Shown here: in pieces, positions 8,197-16,939 of the stretch
Numbering within the stretch: the first letter of the stretch is position 1
Layout: the number at the start of each line of letters is the position of its first letter
From: Paraburkholderia fynbosensis
Lineage (GTDB): Bacteria; Pseudomonadota; Gammaproteobacteria; Burkholderiales; Burkholderiaceae
DNA length: 64,000 bases
Assembly: GCF_902859935.1 (NCBI RefSeq)
Contig: NZ_CADIKI010000001.1
Span: forward strand, 372,001-436,000
Reading direction: 5' to 3'
Notes under the pieces: model-generated
Database searches by the model: none
What the model was told of the DNA's origin: nothing
What the model saw: only the letters and a program-made list of their open reading frames with translations
Program-made: the position numbers and the translations under genes

Positions 8197-10701
8197 TCAG
8201 CGTTTCTTGCGTGCCTGCGGTTTCGACGCTGCATTGGCCGCGGCGCCATGCTTCTTCGCCGCACCACGCGCTGCGCGCGCTTCCTTGACCGCCACGGTTT
8301 GCGCGGGCGCGGCCTTCTTGCGCCGCGCGCCGCCCGGCGCCGACGCACCGGCTTCGGCCGGCGGCAGCGAACGCACGCGCGCGCCGCCGCTGTCACCGGC
8401 GCCCTTGTCGGCCAGCGCCCCACGCGCTGCGGGCGGCTTGATCGGCGTGTCGCGCACGAGCCGGAAATCGATCTTGCGGGCGTCGAGATCGACGCGGCTC
8501 ACCTGCACCCGCACCCGATCCGACAGACGATAACGAATGCCGGTGCGCTCGCCGCGCAGCTCGTTCTTGATCTCGTCGTACTGGAAGTAGTCGGAGCCGA
8601 GTTCGGTCACGTGCACGAGGCCTTCGATAAAGAGCGAATCGAGCTGCACGAAGATGCCGAACGACGTCACGCCGTTCACCATGCCGCCGTACTCTTCGCC
8701 GAGCTTGTCGCGCATGAAATAGCACTTCAGCCATGCTTCGACGTCACGCGATGCTTCGTCGGCGCGGCGCTCGTTAGCCGAGCAATGCAGTCCGAGTTCT
8801 TCCCAAATCGCGACGTTGTTGCCGCGCTGGCGGCCGCGCTTTTCGTCGTCGGCCTGTTGCATCGCACGGGCGCGCGGCGACAGCGCGGTATTCAGCTCGA
8901 CACCTTGCGGCGGCTCCGGCTGATACTTGCGGCCCTGCAGGATCGCGTAGATCGCGCGGTGCGTGAGCAGATCGGGATAGCGGCGAATCGGGCTCGTGAA
9001 GTGCGCATACGCCTCGTACGCGAGACCGAAGTGGCCGATGTTCTCCGGGCTGTAGACCGCCTGCTGCATCGAGCGCAGCAGCATGGTTTGCAGCATCTGC
9101 GCATCGGGCCGCTCGCGGATCTGCGCCATCAGCGCGGCGTAATCGCTCGCGTGCGGCGTGTCGCCGCCGGCGAGCGTCAAGCCCATGCCGCGCAGGAAGG
9201 TGCGCAGATTCTCGAGCTTTTCAGCGGTCGGCCCGGCGTGCACGCGGAACAGACCCGGATGCTTGTTGCGCTTGAGGAAGTCGGCCGCGCAGACGTTCGC
9301 GGCCAGCATGCATTCCTCGATCAGCTTGTGCGCGTCGTTGCGGGTGCGCGGCACGATCTGCTCGATCTTGCCCTGCGCGTTGCAGACGATGTACGTCTCG
9401 GTCGTATCGAAGTCGATCGCGCCGCGTTTCTGGCGCGCCGCGAACAGCGACTTGTAGACGCCATACAGATTCTGCAATTGCGGCAGCAATGCGGCGCGCC
9501 GCGCAGCCTCCGGACCCTTGGTGTTTTTCAGCACCGCGGCGACTTCCGTATAGGTCAGACGCGCGGCCGAATGCATCACACCGGGATAGAACTGATACGC
9601 CTTCACTTCGCCGCGCGCGGTGACGATCATGTCGCACACGAGCACGCAACGGTCGACGTGCGGGTTCAGCGAGCACAAGCCGTTCGACAGTTTCTCCGGC
9701 AGCATCGGAATCACGCGGCGCGGGAAATACACCGACGTGCTGCGCTCGATCGCGTCGGCATCGAGCCCGCTCTTCGGCAGCACGTAGTGCGACACGTCCG
9801 CGATCGCGACGATCAGACGGAAGCCCTCGCCACGGCCGACCTGCACCGGTTCGCAATACACGGCGTCGTCGAAGTCGCGGGCGTCTTCGCCGTCGATCGT
9901 GACGAGCGGCACGTCGCGCAGATCGATGCGGTGACGCGCGTCGACCGGACGGACTTCGTCGGGCAGCTTCGAGGCTTCGTCGAGCGCATCCGGGCTGAAC
10001 TCGTGCGGCACGCCGTACTTGCGCACCGCGATTTCGATTTCCATGCCGGGGTCGTCGATATCGCCGAGCACTTCCACCACGCGGCCGAGCGGCTGCGAAT
10101 GACGGCTCGGGAAATCGGTCAGCTCGACCACCACCACCTGGCCGACCTTGGCCTTTTTGGTGTTCTGCGTGATCAGGATGTCGTGGCCGATGCGCTTGTC
10201 TTCGGGTGCGACGATCAGCGCGCCGTTCTCGTTGAGCAGGCGGCCGATCACGCGCTTGTTGGCGCGATCCGTCACTTCGACGATATGCCCTTCCGGGCGG
10301 CCGCGCCGGTCATAACCGACGATGCGCGCGAGCACGCGGTCGTTGTGCATGACCTTCTGCATCTCGCCGGTGGGCAGGAACAGATCGTCCTGACCGTCGT
10401 CGCGGATCAGGAAGCCGAAGCCGTCGCGATGACCTTGCACACGGCCCGCGACGAAGTTCGAGGGATGCGTCAACTGATAGAGATTGCGCTGGTCGAGCCG
10501 GATCTGGCCGTCGCGCTCCATCGCGCCTAAGCGCTTGAAAAATCCTTCGCGCTCCTGGCGCTTGATCGACAGCGCTTCGGCGATGTCGTTCGCGGCAAGC
10601 GGCGTTTCACTCGTGCGCAGGACGCCCAGAATTTCTTCGCGGCTTGGAATCGGATACGGAAATTTGCTCAAGGGCTTATCGATGATTTTTTCTCGTTGCA
10701 T
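8197..10701 (-). CDS. rnr: Ribonuclease R
   Basis: Processive 3'-5' exoribonuclease that degrades structured RNA. The 834-aa protein has an N-terminal helix-turn-helix ('SREEILGVLRTSETPLAAND'), cold-shock domains ('GRVQGHRDGFGFLIRDDGQD'), the RNB catalytic domain with the Asp cluster ('IDGEDARDFDDAVYCE') and 'SVYFPRRVIPMLPEKLSNGL', an S1 domain ('GMVNGVTSFGIFVQLDSLF') and a long basic C-terminal tail rich in Lys/Ala. The start at 10701 ('MQREKIIDKPL') was chosen; an in-frame start at 10773 adds residues without conservation. Large antisense open frames opposite it are shadows. Confidence 0.96.
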   Translation of the reverse strand: MQREKIIDKPLSKFPYPIPSREEILGVLRTSETPLAANDIAEALSIKRQEREGFFKRLGAMERDGQIRLDQRNLYQLTHPSNFVAGRVQGHRDGFGFLIRDDGQDDLFLPTGEMQKVMHNDRVLARIVGYDRRGRPEGHIVEVTDRANKRVIGRLLNENGALIVAPEDKRIGHDILITQNTKKAKVGQVVVVELTDFPSRHSQPLGRVVEVLGDIDDPGMEIEIAVRKYGVPHEFSPDALDEASKLPDEVRPVDARHRIDLRDVPLVTIDGEDARDFDDAVYCEPVQVGRGEGFRLIVAIADVSHYVLPKSGLDADAIERSTSVYFPRRVIPMLPEKLSNGLCSLNPHVDRCVLVCDMIVTARGEVKAYQFYPGVMHSAARLTYTEVAAVLKNTKGPEAARRAALLPQLQNLYGVYKSLFAARQKRGAIDFDTTETYIVCNAQGKIEQIVPRTRNDAHKLIEECMLAANVCAADFLKRNKHPGLFRVHAGPTAEKLENLRTFLRGMGLTLAGGDTPHASDYAALMAQIRERPDAQMLQTMLLRSMQQAVYSPENIGHFGLAYEAYAHFTSPIRRYPDLLTHRAIYAILQGRKYQPEPPQGVELNTALSPRARAMQQADDEKRGRQRGNNVAIWEELGLHCSANERRADEASRDVEAWLKCYFMRDKLGEEYGGMVNGVTSFGIFVQLDSLFIEGLVHVTELGSDYFQYDEIKNELRGERTGIRYRLSDRVRVQVSRVDLDARKIDFRLVRDTPIKPPAARGALADKGAGDSGGARVRSLPPAEAGASAPGGARRKKAAPAQTVAVKEARAARGAAKKHGAAANAASKPQARKKR

Positions 10702-10954
10702 GGACGGCGGTCGGCGATGTAGCTCGGCTGAAGAAGCGTTTGCGTTGCGCTTGAATTGCACCTGCAAATGCACAAAAAAGACTGCTCGGGTCCGGCTCGT
10801 TCAAGGCTGAGTCGACGGGCGTGTGTGCACCGTACCAACGAACTACTGCGAGGCATTCTAACACCCGTCTTGCGCACCACGCGGCCCGTCAATGGTTGCC
10901 GGCGGGCACGGGCGGCCTCGTCGGCGAGATGTTTAAGCGACTTTGGAGAAACGC

Positions 10955-10982
10955 TTGACAGGTCCCAATCTGTCGCTATAAT
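10955..10982 (+). promoter_or_regulatory. Sigma70-type promoter of tRNA-Leu copy 1
   Basis: TTGACA at 10955-10960 and TATAAT at 10977-10982 with 16-bp spacing, both perfect consensus, ending 24 nt before the mature tRNA start. Confidence 0.85.
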
Positions 10983-11006
10983 GGCGGTCTTTGCTGTTCA
11001 TCACCT

Positions 11007-11093
11007 GCCCAGGTGGCGAAATTGGTAGACGCACTAGGTTCAGGTCCTAGCGGTGGCAACACTGTGGAGGTTCGAGTCCTCTCTTGGGCACCA
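11007..11093 (+). tRNA. tRNA-Leu (anticodon CAG), copy 1
   Basis: 87 nt including an encoded CCA end. The acceptor stem GCCCAGG pairs with CTTGGGC (one G-U), the anticodon stem-loop CTAGG-TTCAGGT-CCTAG gives anticodon CAG, a long variable arm follows (leucine type), and the T-loop is GGTTCGAGTCC. Differs from copy 2 at a few positions only. Confidence 0.95.
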
Positions 11094-11106
11094 GATTCAA
11101 AATTAG

Positions 11107-11133
11107 AGCCGCCTGCGGGTGGCTTTAATTTTT
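11107..11133 (+). terminator. Terminator after tRNA-Leu copy 1
   Basis: Stem AGCCGCC / GGTGGCT around a TGCG loop, followed by TTAATTTTT. Confidence 0.75.
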
Positions 11134-11273
11134 GTAGGAAGCTACGTGGTCCAATTCACTCGTTTGAGCGATCGGTTTGCGTAGTTGGCAGGACGGAGTT
11201 GGGTAGCGAAGCATTGCTTCGTTGCACGACTTAACCGGGCAGTTGATAAGGCGATGTTTGTCTGAAGCAGGGA

Positions 11274-11301
11274 TTGACACGCTGAATCAGCTTGCTAAAA
11301 T
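11274..11301 (+). promoter_or_regulatory. Promoter of tRNA-Leu copy 2
   Basis: TTGACA (11274-11279) and TAAAAT (11296-11301) with 16-bp spacing upstream of the second tRNA. Confidence 0.75.
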
Positions 11302-11322
11302 AGCGGTCTAGCTTGAAGACGT

Positions 11323-11409
11323 GCCCAGGTGGCGGAATTGGTAGACGCACTAGGTTCAGGTCCTAGCGGTGGCAACACCGTGGAGGTTCGAGTCCTCTCC
11401 TGGGCACCA
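11323..11409 (+). tRNA. tRNA-Leu (anticodon CAG), copy 2; island integration site
   Basis: Same fold and anticodon CAG as copy 1, 87 nt with encoded CCA and a fully paired acceptor stem. Its last 23 nt (11387-11409) recur with three mismatches at 57912-57934, so this gene appears to be the attachment site of the island that follows. Confidence 0.95.
11387..11409 (+). repeat. Left attachment-like repeat (attL) inside tRNA-Leu
   Basis: TTCGAGTCCTCTCCTGGGCA plus CCA. The partner at 57912-57934 differs by three transitions. Tyrosine-recombinase islands commonly integrate at tRNA 3' ends; no intact integrase gene was found nearby. Confidence 0.6.
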
Positions 11410-11444
11410 ATAGTTGTTCCGGCGTAAGCCAAAGAAGTCCGAGA

Positions 11445-11478
11445 AACCCCTTAAGATCAATGTCTTACGGGGTTTTTT
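11445..11478 (+). terminator. Terminator after tRNA-Leu copy 2
   Basis: Arms AACCCCTTAAG and CTTACGGGGTT around a short loop, followed by a T-run. Confidence 0.75.
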
Positions 11479-12248
11479 GTTGTCTACAGTTCCCTTGCGT
11501 TCCACTGACATCGACGATTTCTGCGTACACGCGGAATCGTGGTGCCAAGCCATGCCCAAACGCGTGGAACCCAAAGTAAGCGGATCTGAGCGGCATACCA
11601 GCCGGTAGATCGGGTGCCGCAACACCCAAATCGCGCTGCCCTACCGATCTCGTCATCCCGAACCTTGATCGAGCATAGAGGCCCGGCTCTCGCAGTGCTC
11701 GCGATCGCAGCCGGAGGCGTTCGCCACCGAAATGGCCGAAGCCTGGGCATCCCCTCCAGCCACCTGCGCCGAGTCGAGGGGGTCATTCTTGTCGATCCCA
11801 TTGATGTCTTTCCTGCCTACGAAGCAACCCGCTCAACGCGTCGGCGCGTTCGCCCACCCAGATTAGCTGCGGAGATTCGCCGCAATACTTCTTCCAATCG
11901 GGATCGGTCGACACTGCAAGCATCTTCGTCATCCCTTCGGGTACCCAGCGCCCGATTGGTATCCCCGCTGAGTTCTCAACTGAACGTCTAGCCACGAGCA
12001 GCAGACTTTTTTGCGTAGATCCGACCTCACCCGTTCATCTCCCGCTGTCGCACGGCGACAATCTGAGGAGCGCCTCAAACTCGATCGGGAAACGACAATC
12101 CGCGCCCGCCATGACATGAAACCTCACACCCCAACTCACTTGCCCGTGCGAGATCGTGCCCTCGAACTTCGTCCGTTCGAATGTCATGTCGCCTGCCGCG
12201 AGCTCGGTCGAGACGCGCGGATGCCAACGGGTTAAGCCGCGACCTGAT
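11479..12248. other. Non-coding or decayed DNA at the island's left end
   Basis: About 770 nt. Several short open frames exist on both strands, but none carries a motif I recognise. The position next to the attachment tRNA is where an integrase gene would be expected, so this may be its decayed remains, but I could not show that. Confidence 0.4.
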
Positions 12249-12450
12249 TCAGAAACATCGCTGCGTGAATGCTACAGGTGGCAGGTAATCGAGACGAGCC
12301 TGCCTGCACTGCCGGTTACAAAGCATCTCGATGTATTCGCTGATTGATCGCCCGGCTTCATCGCGCGAGGCGAAGCGTCGATGATAGCGCTGCTCGCTTT
12401 TTTAGCGTGCCCCAAAACGATTCGATCGGCGCGTTGTTAAAGCAGTTTCT
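12249..12450 (-). pseudogene. IS3-family transposase OrfB, C-terminal remnant
   Basis: On the minus strand the sequence reads 'CFNNAPIESFWGTLK' and, after a frame change, 'HRRFASRDEAGRSISEYIEM' and 'LCNRQCRQARLDYLPP'. This is the DDE-domain end of IS3-group transposases: the E of the DDE triad lies in 'PIESFWGTLK'. Most of OrfB upstream is missing, so the element cannot move on its own. Confidence 0.8.
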
Positions 12451-12489
12451 TCGTCGACTCATCGAAGCGTGCATGCAGAACTGGCCGAC

Positions 12490-12745
12490 GAGATCCTGAT
12501 ATGCGTGCGCTTGACTCGCTCGAGTTCAGCTTCGATTTCCGTCAGCAGCTTTTTGATGCTGACCTACCCGCTCCGGCTTGCCAGCCATCGCAGCACGCAC
12601 CCACTTTGCAGCCGTCTTCACCGATATCGACAGCCGACGCGCAGCCTCCGATACACCAACGCCCCCGGTCATTGCAGGCTTCACCGCCTCTTCACGGAAT
12701 CCCTTCGTCTAGAAGGCTTTGGATTCGGTTCATGTATGCCTCCAT
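12490..12745 (-). pseudogene. IS3-family transposase OrfA, frameshifted
   Basis: After a start 'MEAYMNRIQSLLDEG' one frame change leads to 'GVGVSEAARRLSISVKTAAK' and 'WVRAAMAGKPERVG', the helix-turn-helix of IS3 OrfA. A second change leads to 'LLTEIEAELERVKRTH', the leucine-zipper end. It adjoins the OrfB remnant after an internal deletion of several hundred bases. Dead insertion element near the island edge. Confidence 0.8.
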
Positions 12746-12939
12746 TCCTTAGTTCCACGGAATGTTGGCGTCCATTTTTTTTCGGCGGGCCTCAGGGATG
12801 CCAGCGGTATGCGATGGCCTCATTTACGCGCGTGACGTCGAGAGCGGCCACGCGCGCGGCGTATAGAAAAGCCCCGATGAAAAATCTGTAAGTCAATCCT
12901 TCATTGACACCTATTACGGTATCGTGATTCAATCAGGTC

Positions 12940-12976
12940 GTTCCATATAAGCGCACTATGTTCCTCATATAAGAAC
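12940..12976. promoter_or_regulatory. Paired GTTCY-N7-RGAAC sites, locus A
   Basis: A full site GTTCCTCATATAAGAAC at 12960-12976 and a partial site GTTCCATATAAGCGCAC at 12940-12956 start exactly 20 bp apart, 52 nt before the bicupin start. The same pair geometry recurs at eight other places on the island. Likely operator of the IclR-type regulator encoded at 36.7 kb (inference). Confidence 0.75.
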
Positions 12977-13028
12977 GCTTGAGACAGTCTTTGCCTGAAA
13001 GATCCGGCCCATACAAGGAGAGATAGCG

Positions 13029-14249
13029 ATGCCGCATGAAAAAGACCTTGCCCACTGGCACGAACCCGCCGGCCACAAGAAAGCTGGTTTTGGCGAATTC
13101 AAGAAGCAACCGACGCCCTATGACCTTTTCATGGAAAGCGAAGGCGTTCCGGTCTTCCGTGACATCGGTATCAAGGACGTGCGCAATCTGCCGATGGTGG
13201 ACTGGAAGCGTAAGGGCGGCCGCGGCCACTACATCCAGCTCCTGGGCACGGAAACGAAGTGGGGTTGCTATGTGGTTGAAGTGCCCGCGGGCGGCGCGCT
13301 GAATGCCGAAAAGCACCTGTTCGAAGAAATCTACTGGGTGGTCGAAGGCCGTGGCACCACCGAAGTTTGGCTTGAAGGCGAAGGCCGCAAGCACGTCTTC
13401 GAATGGCAAGCTGGGTCGATGTTCTCGATTCCGATGAACGCATGGTTCCGTATCGTTGACGGCTCGAACTCGGGCGCGATCCTGCTCGCAGGCAATACGG
13501 CACCGAACGTGATGAACCAGATCAACAACGTCGAAGCGGTGTTTAACAACCCGTTCGTGTTCCGTGATCGCTTCAGCGCAGACGAAGATTTCTACAAGCC
13601 GCGCGATGAGATCGAAACGGATCCGGTTCGCGGTCTTGCCCGTCGTCGTACCAACCTGATCACCGATGCCGTCAACTGCGATCTGCCGCTGGACAACCGT
13701 CGTTCGCCGGGCTATCGCCGCGTTGAGCCGTTCATGACGGAAAACTGCTTCTACTTCTGGATCGGCCAGCACGAGCAAGGCCGCTACTCGAAGGCCCACG
13801 CTCACACGTCCGCAGCAGTTCTCATCTGCCTGAAGGGTGAAGGCTATACGTACACGTGGCCGGAAGAATGCGGCGAAAACCCGTGGGCCGATGGTCACGC
13901 GGACAAGGTTCGTCGCCTCGATTACGGTTACGGCGGCATGGTTACCGCAGCGCCGGGCGGCGCACGTTGGTACCACCAGCATTTCAGCACGTCCAAGGAC
14001 CCGTTCCGTCTGACGGCATGGTTTGGCCCGCACAACCCGGGTCGAGATCCGGGTGCCCCGGGTTCGAAGCACAACGACTACACGGCTCAGGACGTCGGTT
14101 CTGGCGGCACGGCTATCCCCTACTGGATGGAAGATCCGTACATCCGTCAAGAGTATGAAGCACGTCTGGCTAAGAACGGCGTCCAAAGCCGTATGGATTC
14201 GTCGTGGTACGTCAAGCCGGCAAAGAATGTCGCTGACTCGGTGGTCTAA
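13029..14249 (+). CDS. Bicupin protein, putative metal-dependent oxygenase (block 1)
   Basis: A 406-aa cytosolic protein with two cupin domains. The first (about residues 80-155) keeps the fold ('LFEEIYWVVEGRG', 'EWQAGSMFSIPMNAW') but has Phe where cupin motif 2 normally has His, so it probably binds no metal. The second (about 240-335) has His257/His259 ('KAHAHTSAAVLICLKGEG') and His316/His318 ('WYHQHFS'), a plausible four-His metal site; the usual motif-1 Glu is Ala. It is clearly homologous to the bicupin at 48.7 kb. It is first in a unit with an EutA-like ATPase, a hydrolase and an MFS carrier, behind paired operator sites. The overall layout recalls gentisate-type ring-cleaving bicupins, but the metal ligands fall in the other domain, so the reaction is not assignable. 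Strong AAGGAGAG ribosome site. Confidence 0.8.
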   Translation: MPHEKDLAHWHEPAGHKKAGFGEFKKQPTPYDLFMESEGVPVFRDIGIKDVRNLPMVDWKRKGGRGHYIQLLGTETKWGCYVVEVPAGGALNAEKHLFEEIYWVVEGRGTTEVWLEGEGRKHVFEWQAGSMFSIPMNAWFRIVDGSNSGAILLAGNTAPNVMNQINNVEAVFNNPFVFRDRFSADEDFYKPRDEIETDPVRGLARRRTNLITDAVNCDLPLDNRRSPGYRRVEPFMTENCFYFWIGQHEQGRYSKAHAHTSAAVLICLKGEGYTYTWPEECGENPWADGHADKVRRLDYGYGGMVTAAPGGARWYHQHFSTSKDPFRLTAWFGPHNPGRDPGAPGSKHNDYTAQDVGSGGTAIPYWMEDPYIRQEYEARLAKNGVQSRMDSSWYVKPAKNVADSVV

Positions 14250-14268
14250 CGCGTTCGCCTAGTTAGTC

Positions 14269-14303
14269 CATAGGGCTGTGTTCTTTTTGGGGACACGGCC
14301 CTG
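14269..14303 (+). terminator. Hairpin between bicupin and EutA-like gene
   Basis: AGGGCTGTGTTC pairs with GGACACGGCCCT (with G-T pairs) and is followed by GTCTTTT. It could lower expression of the ATPase relative to the abundant bicupin (partial terminator), since no new operator pair follows. Confidence 0.55.
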
Positions 14304-14326
14304 TCTTTTATGTGCTGGAGACAACA

Positions 14327-15880
14327 ATGAGCAGTGAGCCGCAAGAAGGTCGCATCTTCTTTACCGATACCGGCCGGAGCCTGGAGGAAGAAGACGAAAT
14401 CCAACTGATCAGCGTGGGCATCGACGTCGGGTCTTCCACTTCCCACATGGTCGTTTCGCGCATCGTTCTCGAACGCACGACCACGCGTTACATCGTTGCA
14501 GAACGTACGATTCTTCACGAATCGGATATCTTGCTTACTCCCTACACCGACGATCTGACGATCGACGAGGCCCGGCTCGCTGCGTTCATTGATGAGCAGT
14601 ACCAAAAGGCGGGAGTCACGCCCGAACAAATTGATACCGGTGCCCTGATCCTCACCGGTTTGGCGGTTCGCCGTCGTAACGCGCGCGCAATCGCGGATCT
14701 GTTTGCAGCGCAGGCGGGCAAATTCGTTTCGGTCTCGGCCGGTGATGGCCTCGAATCCATGCTTGCAGCATTCGGTTCCGGCGCCGTCTTGCGCGCACCG
14801 CGTCAAGGTACCCGTCTCCTCCACCTGGATATCGGCGGCGGGACCACGAAGATCGCTATCTGTGAAGAAGGCGAGGTCAAAAGCGTTACCGCTATCGACA
14901 TCGGCGCCCGCATCATTACCCTTGACGAGGAAGGCCGCGTTGCCCGTGTCGAAGCCGCCGGCGAACGTTTTGCCCAGGAGGTGGGCGCCACACTTACCGT
15001 GGGTTATGCCCCGCTTCCCGGTGTACTGGAGGCCATCGTTGACCGCATGGCCGAGCACTTGTGTGATGCGTCGATGAAGAACGGCACGGAACTCGATCCG
15101 GTAACTGCTTCGTTGCTGCGTCTCACACCACTGGAAGGCGTGCGGGTCCCCGATCTCGTCACATTCTCCGGTGGTGTTTCGGAATACATTTACGGCCGTG
15201 AAACGCGGGCGTTCGGTGACCTGGGTCTGATGTTGGCTGCCGCCGTTCGCAAGCGCATCGAAGCCTCGGGAGCCGAAATCAAGGAAACGGATGAGGGTAT
15301 CCGGGCCACGGTCGTCGGCGCCTCGCAATACACGGTTCAAGTGAGTGGCAGCACGGTTTACGTTGAACCGCAGTCGGTTCTTCCCCTGCGCAATCTGCCG
15401 GTGGCGGTCCTCGATTTCGATCTTGAGCCGGACCAACTCGACCCCAAGGACATCGAAAAGGCAGTGACGACAGCGCTTGAGCGGATGGACCTGCAGGAGG
15501 ACACGAAAGGCGTTGCCCTCTTCTACCGGTTTGCCGGGACGGCATTCTATCGCCGCATGGATGCGTTTGTCGTCGGTGTCATGAACGCCATGCGCATGCG
15601 GATCGAAGCCGGGCAACCTATCGTCCTGATCGGTGAGGGGGATGTCGGCGGCCTGATCGGCATCCACTTTAAGCGGGAACGCGGTCTCCCGGTGCCTATC
15701 GTTTCCATTGACGGGATCTCGCTCAAGGAATTCGATTTCGTTGACATCGGTGAACTTCTTCCCACAGCCTCCGCGGCACCCGTGGTGATCAAATCCTTGG
15801 TATTCCCGACGTCAAGCGGCTTGGGCCTAACCGCATTTGAACCCGTGCCTGAAATCGCAAGCGAAGCCGCAAACGATTAA
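14327..15880 (+). CDS. EutA-like ASKHA-fold ATPase (reactivase), block 1
   Basis: A 517-aa full-length homologue of EutA, the Hsp70/actin-fold factor that reactivates B12-dependent ethanolamine ammonia-lyase by ATP-driven exchange of spent cofactor. ATPase motifs are intact: phosphate-1 'GIDVGSSTSHMVVSRI' (residues 31-46), phosphate-2 'LHLDIGGGTTKIAICEEGEV' (165-184), adenosine motif 'VTFSGGVSEYIYGRE' (278-292). The EutA-type C-terminal end is 'APVVIKSLVFPTSSG'. No eutB/eutC or other B12 enzyme is in the window; the partner here is instead the bicupin 77 nt upstream. A second copy sits beside the other cupin genes. I infer an ATP-dependent metal-loading or reactivation role for cupin oxygenases. 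Start 14327 (ATG behind CTGGAG) preferred over GTG 14312. Confidence 0.85.
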   Translation: MSSEPQEGRIFFTDTGRSLEEEDEIQLISVGIDVGSSTSHMVVSRIVLERTTTRYIVAERTILHESDILLTPYTDDLTIDEARLAAFIDEQYQKAGVTPEQIDTGALILTGLAVRRRNARAIADLFAAQAGKFVSVSAGDGLESMLAAFGSGAVLRAPRQGTRLLHLDIGGGTTKIAICEEGEVKSVTAIDIGARIITLDEEGRVARVEAAGERFAQEVGATLTVGYAPLPGVLEAIVDRMAEHLCDASMKNGTELDPVTASLLRLTPLEGVRVPDLVTFSGGVSEYIYGRETRAFGDLGLMLAAAVRKRIEASGAEIKETDEGIRATVVGASQYTVQVSGSTVYVEPQSVLPLRNLPVAVLDFDLEPDQLDPKDIEKAVTTALERMDLQEDTKGVALFYRFAGTAFYRRMDAFVVGVMNAMRMRIEAGQPIVLIGEGDVGGLIGIHFKRERGLPVPIVSIDGISLKEFDFVDIGELLPTASAAPVVIKSLVFPTSSGLGLTAFEPVPEIASEAAND

Positions 15881-15890
15881 GGGACTAGCG

Positions 15891-16844
15891 ATGACCTATC
15901 TGCGCGAACTTTATCCCCCGAGCACTGCACGCGAATCCGGCTGGATGGATGTCAGTGGAGGTCATCGCGTCTTCTGGGAGGCCCATGGCAACCCCATGGG
16001 TAGTCCCTTGCTGCATCTATGCGGGGGCCCTGGCGGTTCCCCTAGCCGCCAGGATCCGCGATTCTTTAACCCTATGGGTTATCGAATCGTGCTGATTCAT
16101 CCACGCGGGGCCGGCCGTTCTACGCCTGCGGCCAGCGTAGAACACAACACGATGGACGATCAGATCTCCGATATCGAGCAACTACGTACCCTGCTTGATA
16201 TTGGACGTTGGATTGTTTCCGGCGCATCCTGGGGGACCACCCTGGCCTTGGCCTATGCGCAAACCCACCGACAAAGAGTCCGTGCCCTGCTCCTGCGTGG
16301 CGTTTTTCTTTGCACCGAAAGCGAACTTGAGTGGCTTTATGGAGGGGTCGCGGGCCGCCTGCATCCCGAGGCTTGGGCGCGGTTCTGCGGCTGGACCACG
16401 GCCGCAGGGCGTCAAGGTCTTCTACAGGCCTACGGAGAGGCATTGAATTGCGGCATCCCCGAAGAGGAATACGAAGCGGCTTATCAGTGGTGCACCTGGG
16501 AAAATCATTTGGCCGGATTGCGAGACCAAGAACGCGACACGGACCCACAAACCAGGGCACGTGAATTGGCGATGGCTCGCATCTCCGTGCACTACTTCCT
16601 GAATGAAGGATTTCTATCACCTCACCAGATAGTCAGTAATGCAAGACAATTGCACGACATTGCTGGAACGCTAATTCACGGTTCACGCGACGAGGTTACT
16701 CCTATAGGCGTATACCCTTTAATTCAGGCATGGAAAAATTCAGTGTTTCACTCTATTGATGGTGGAACCCATGTAAGCAGTGACCATCCTGGAATGATAG
16801 ATTGCATTGTCCGCAGCTCAGGTGAGTTGATGAGTTTGAAATAG
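15891..16844 (+). CDS. Alpha/beta hydrolase, proline-iminopeptidase-like (S33)
   Basis: A 317-aa protein resembling prolyl aminopeptidases: 'RELYPPSTARESGWMDVSGG', oxyanion region 'LHLCGGPGGSPSRQDPRFFN', 'HPRGAGRSTPAAS', nucleophile elbow 'SGASWGTTLALAYA' (Ser), acid in 'IHGSRDEVTP' and 'GGTHVSSDHP' carrying the catalytic His. All triad residues are present. Family members cleave N-terminal proline, but in catabolic clusters such enzymes also hydrolyse esters, amides or ring-cleavage products. The gene follows the EutA-like gene by 10 nt. Its 3' third is visibly more AT-rich than its neighbours, a sign of separate ancestry. Confidence 0.8.
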   Translation: MTYLRELYPPSTARESGWMDVSGGHRVFWEAHGNPMGSPLLHLCGGPGGSPSRQDPRFFNPMGYRIVLIHPRGAGRSTPAASVEHNTMDDQISDIEQLRTLLDIGRWIVSGASWGTTLALAYAQTHRQRVRALLLRGVFLCTESELEWLYGGVAGRLHPEAWARFCGWTTAAGRQGLLQAYGEALNCGIPEEEYEAAYQWCTWENHLAGLRDQERDTDPQTRARELAMARISVHYFLNEGFLSPHQIVSNARQLHDIAGTLIHGSRDEVTPIGVYPLIQAWKNSVFHSIDGGTHVSSDHPGMIDCIVRSSGELMSLK

Positions 16845-16939
16845 GTGGTATGTAAACTCCCGATTCCTAAAGTATCTTTGACATCCGATACTCCGTCACC
16901 TGTGTGCGCTGCGCGGGCAGCCTCTGGAGATTAGCGACA

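Noticed and set aside
8155..10530. Very long plus-strand open frame opposite rnr
   Set aside because: Composition is Arg/His/Ala-rich without any motif, and the minus strand is a clear ribonuclease R. High GC produces such antisense frames; a similar one opposite fadE (61554-63704) was rejected for the same reason.
11356..11625. Minus-strand frame overlapping tRNA-Leu copy 2
   Set aside because: It runs through the tRNA gene ('CPGEDSNLHGVATART' is a tRNA translated backwards) and is not a gene.
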